Assembly (NCBI GenBank): GCA_036768485.1
Contig: JAVLUZ010000227.1
Span: 186,001-250,000 of the forward strand
Origin: Mermis nigrescens
Lineage: Eukaryota > Nematoda > Enoplea > Mermithida > Mermithidae
DNA: 64,000 nucleotides
Direction of reading: 5' to 3'
The position numbers and the translations under genes were made by a program. The notes under the pieces are model-generated. The model was not told where the DNA came from and ran no database searches. It was given only the letters and a program-made list of their open reading frames with translations. Positions 61,926 through 64,000 of the stretch are shown in pieces. How positions within the stretch are numbered: the stretch's first letter is position 1; each line of letters starts with the position of its first letter.

Positions 61926-62380
61926 TCAAGCAATAAATCATGTTTCTTGACATCTATCCGCTTTAATTTCACAAATTTTCAGGCGCTTCAGCGTCAGGTT
62001 TTTGTTTAAGTCAAAGAAATTTAATGGTTTTTTTCACACAAAATTGTCTAAAATTTTAAAATTTTAGAAGAAATATTGCGTCAAAAGTGATTTTATGTGA
62101 AAGTATACAATGTAAAACACTTGAGGACAAATTTTTGGACCTATTTTTAGCTGTTTTTGGAAAAAGTAGGGATACCGCCCCCTTAGGAAAATTCTATATC
62201 CGCAACTGGTAAAATAGACTACATTCAACAAAATGTTATTCAGTGCTTTTATTAAGAAAAAAGCTGTCGTCTCCTTAGCCTGACCTAAATAAGGCGTCAA
62301 TTGGCAATGTTTGATTTTAAAGCATGATTGTGTGTGTGACCGTATATACATAGGTACGTTAGATACTATATTATGTTCAG

Positions 62381-62452
62381 TGAACCGCGAATACGACTTA
62401 CAGAATGGACAGCAACATTATCTAGAAAATCAGTATAGCATGTCCAGTGCAG
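62381..62452 (+). CDS. Possible orphan exon, 72 bp
   Basis: Between atattatgttcag and gtaagact one frame is open (entered in phase 1, left in phase 1). It encodes NREYDLQNGQQHYLENQYSM then SSA. The other two frames contain stops or lack support. The splice signals are good and the composition looks coding, but no family was recognised. It lies within the 57875-62800 hAT element, so it may belong to the element, be captured, or be chance. Confidence 0.3.
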
Positions 62453-62822
62453 GTAAGACTGCATCTTATGCTACCCTATGACTTCCAGTGTTAACAGGAA
62501 TTTACTGCAGTGATTTTCAAAATTTTTGTTCCATTTTCTTTCTCGTTTTTTTCCTAAAAATAAATAATTTACGATTGTGGTGGTGATAGACACTTTATTT
62601 GGTATTATTTCCTCTTTCTGCTATTATATTACACTCTGATTAAATTTAACAAGCATGTCAGCAATTAGTACGTTCGGTCACTATGCAAAAAACGAAAAAA
62701 TTCTCCGGCTTCCGGCCGATTTTTGGATGTCCTCCGGCCGGAGCGCCGGAGTGGAAAAAATGGCTGGATTTGCCGGAGCCGGATCTCCGGTCAATCACTA
62801 TAGGCAGGCAACTACAAAAAAC

Positions 62823-62980
62823 GGGCGCGTAGCTGGCCGTCCTATTTTAGGGGGACCAACACCAATTTTGGGGGGACTAAGCCCAAAAATAGCACAAAAT
62901 AACGTTCGAAAAGTCCTATTTTTCCGATTTTTTCTAATTTAGGGGTCCGGACCCCTCCCAGGGTGCACGTGCCTGACAAA
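62823..62980. mobile_element. Family P hAT-like MITE, second copy
   Basis: Begins gggcgcgtagctggccgtcc and ends gggtgcacgtgcctg. The body is close to 10749-10908. The first bases of its left end differ, and no clean TSD was seen. Confidence 0.65.
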
Positions 62981-62984
62981 CAAT

Positions 62985-64000
62985 GCAAATAAATGTTATT
63001 CAACACGGCACTGTACTTGGACTATCGATTCCTAGATTTAAAGAACAATTTGCGTTTTTTTTGGCCGTTTCGGTCAAAAGCATCTAAAATTGCATAAAAC
63101 GAAAACTCACTTTCAGTGAAAATCTCAAATTCAGAAAAAATCTAAAAGCACACTGAAAATAGAGACTCAAATATACTTGAAGCTAAAAACTTTTGTTTTG
63201 AGAAAAAGCTCGAGGCAGGGTTGGTAAACACCGTTTTTTCCCAGCGATTTGGTTGATATTATAGACCAAACCCAAAATTTTTTCCACTTTTTCCAACCTT
63301 TTTCCATGTTTTTTGAGAGGTCTAAAAACGTTAAAAATAGAGCGCCTGTGTTAAAAAATCAATGTTCTTTAAGTAGAAAATCCCGTATGTGCACATAAAA
63401 TAACGGTGTTTGATGCACTTTTTGTATAACGATTTCGCGTTCTACTAGAAATATCACGATCAGTATACGTTATTTCTGTTGAACCTTGAATTTTCTTCCT
63501 TCAGTAAAGCATTTTAGTCAATTATGAAGTCGCTTTTGACAATAAAAGCTATAATTTATCAAATGGCGCGAAGCACCATAAAATTTTGAAATTTTAGTCC
63601 TCTAAAACGCATTTTCGCATTACAAAACTAACCAAATCCGTGCAAAAGATGAGGATTTTCAATCGTAGAAAAGTTCTAGACCAGGTTGCCGATAAAAATG
63701 CTGCAATTGGCGCGGCGCGGCTTAAAAAATATTAATAACAAGTAAAATTAACCAATTCGGCGCGAAGCGCCGAAAAATTTTTAAAACTTTACCCCTCTAA
63801 ATCGCATTTTTAACATTACAAAAATTTTCCGCCAAATACCAACCAAGCTCAGAAATTGTTTCTATTTCCCAAAATTTTGGTAGAATAGACCAAAAAGTTG
63901 AAAAAAAACGGTGTTGGCATTGGGAAAAGGTAAAATCCGGAACCAGGACCAGGACCGGGACCGGAAAATGGGTAAAATCCGGACAATCAATCAGGACCAG
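62985..64000. other. Repeat-rich tail, no gene
   Basis: Contains dispersed gcgcgaagcaccat and ggcgcgaagcgccg (63759-63771) motifs within an unclassified repeat. The last 75 bases have ggaccaggaccgggaccgg-type arrays, which look like a subterminal motif array cut by the window edge. Confidence 0.4.

Larger units (their letters stand above)
58031..62208. mobile_element. Family G element, greatly enlarged by insertions
   Basis: Begins CAGGGGCGAATTTAAGGGGG, ends ctatatccgcaactg; flanks atgaaata and gtaaaata match at 6 of 8. A partial tandem start recurs at 58113. Several later blocks (60700-60935, 61405-61800, 61920-62200) repeat the same family G body, so more than one copy may be stacked. Confidence 0.6.
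57875..62800. mobile_element. hAT element with perfect TSD, containing nested elements
   Basis: TSD TAGGCAGG is at 57867-57874 and 62801-62808. Ends TAGTGATCGACCGG and CCGGTCAATCACTA are inverted (13 of 14). CCGGAG-type motifs repeat at both ends (57885-57915 and 62695-62790). It contains a family G element, which in turn contains other insertions. No transposase was recognised. Confidence 0.88.

Overview
The window is AT-rich, spliced nuclear DNA from an animal, almost certainly an invertebrate. Nothing in it fixes the phylum. Two conserved animal genes can be followed exon by exon. Their introns and the flanking DNA are packed with short non-autonomous DNA transposons, many still framed by perfect 8-bp target duplications of hAT type.

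Left part (about 5.2-15.2 kb, + strand): the last five coding exons of a Na+/K+-transporting ATPase beta subunit. They cover nearly all of the extracellular domain, with all six disulfide cysteines. The start and membrane-anchor exons were not found and probably lie upstream of the window. One splice donor looks damaged (AAG|CTACGT instead of AAG|GTACGT), and an orphan exon-like fragment sits in a later intron.

Middle (15.2-28.6 kb): intergenic DNA with a long hAT element (20447-25877, TSD CTACTATT). It keeps the C-terminal end of its transposase. A TTAA-flanked element with about 500-bp inverted repeats lies inside it, and inside that is an isolated exon resembling the region just before the kinase domain of a PAK-type kinase.

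Right-centre (28.6-56.2 kb, - strand): a complete coding region for a SCYL2/CVAK104-like pseudokinase in 15 exons (about 860 residues). It has a 43-bp microexon, one GC-AG intron and a splice donor that abuts a (TA)23 microsatellite. Intron 11 carries a Penelope-like retroelement in inverted configuration with a 14-bp TSD; each arm has a MITE that the other arm lacks.

Right end (56.2-64 kb): a TTAA-flanked palindrome just upstream of SCYL2, then nested transposons at least four deep (57875-62800), with a tandem array of higher-order periodicity at the core. One orphan exon-like segment lies at 62381-62452.

One signal crosses family borders: a 13-bp hairpin motif, GGCGCGAAGCGCC, recurs more than twenty times in otherwise different transposon families. 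No rRNA, intact tRNA, CRISPR array or bacterial-style operon was seen.
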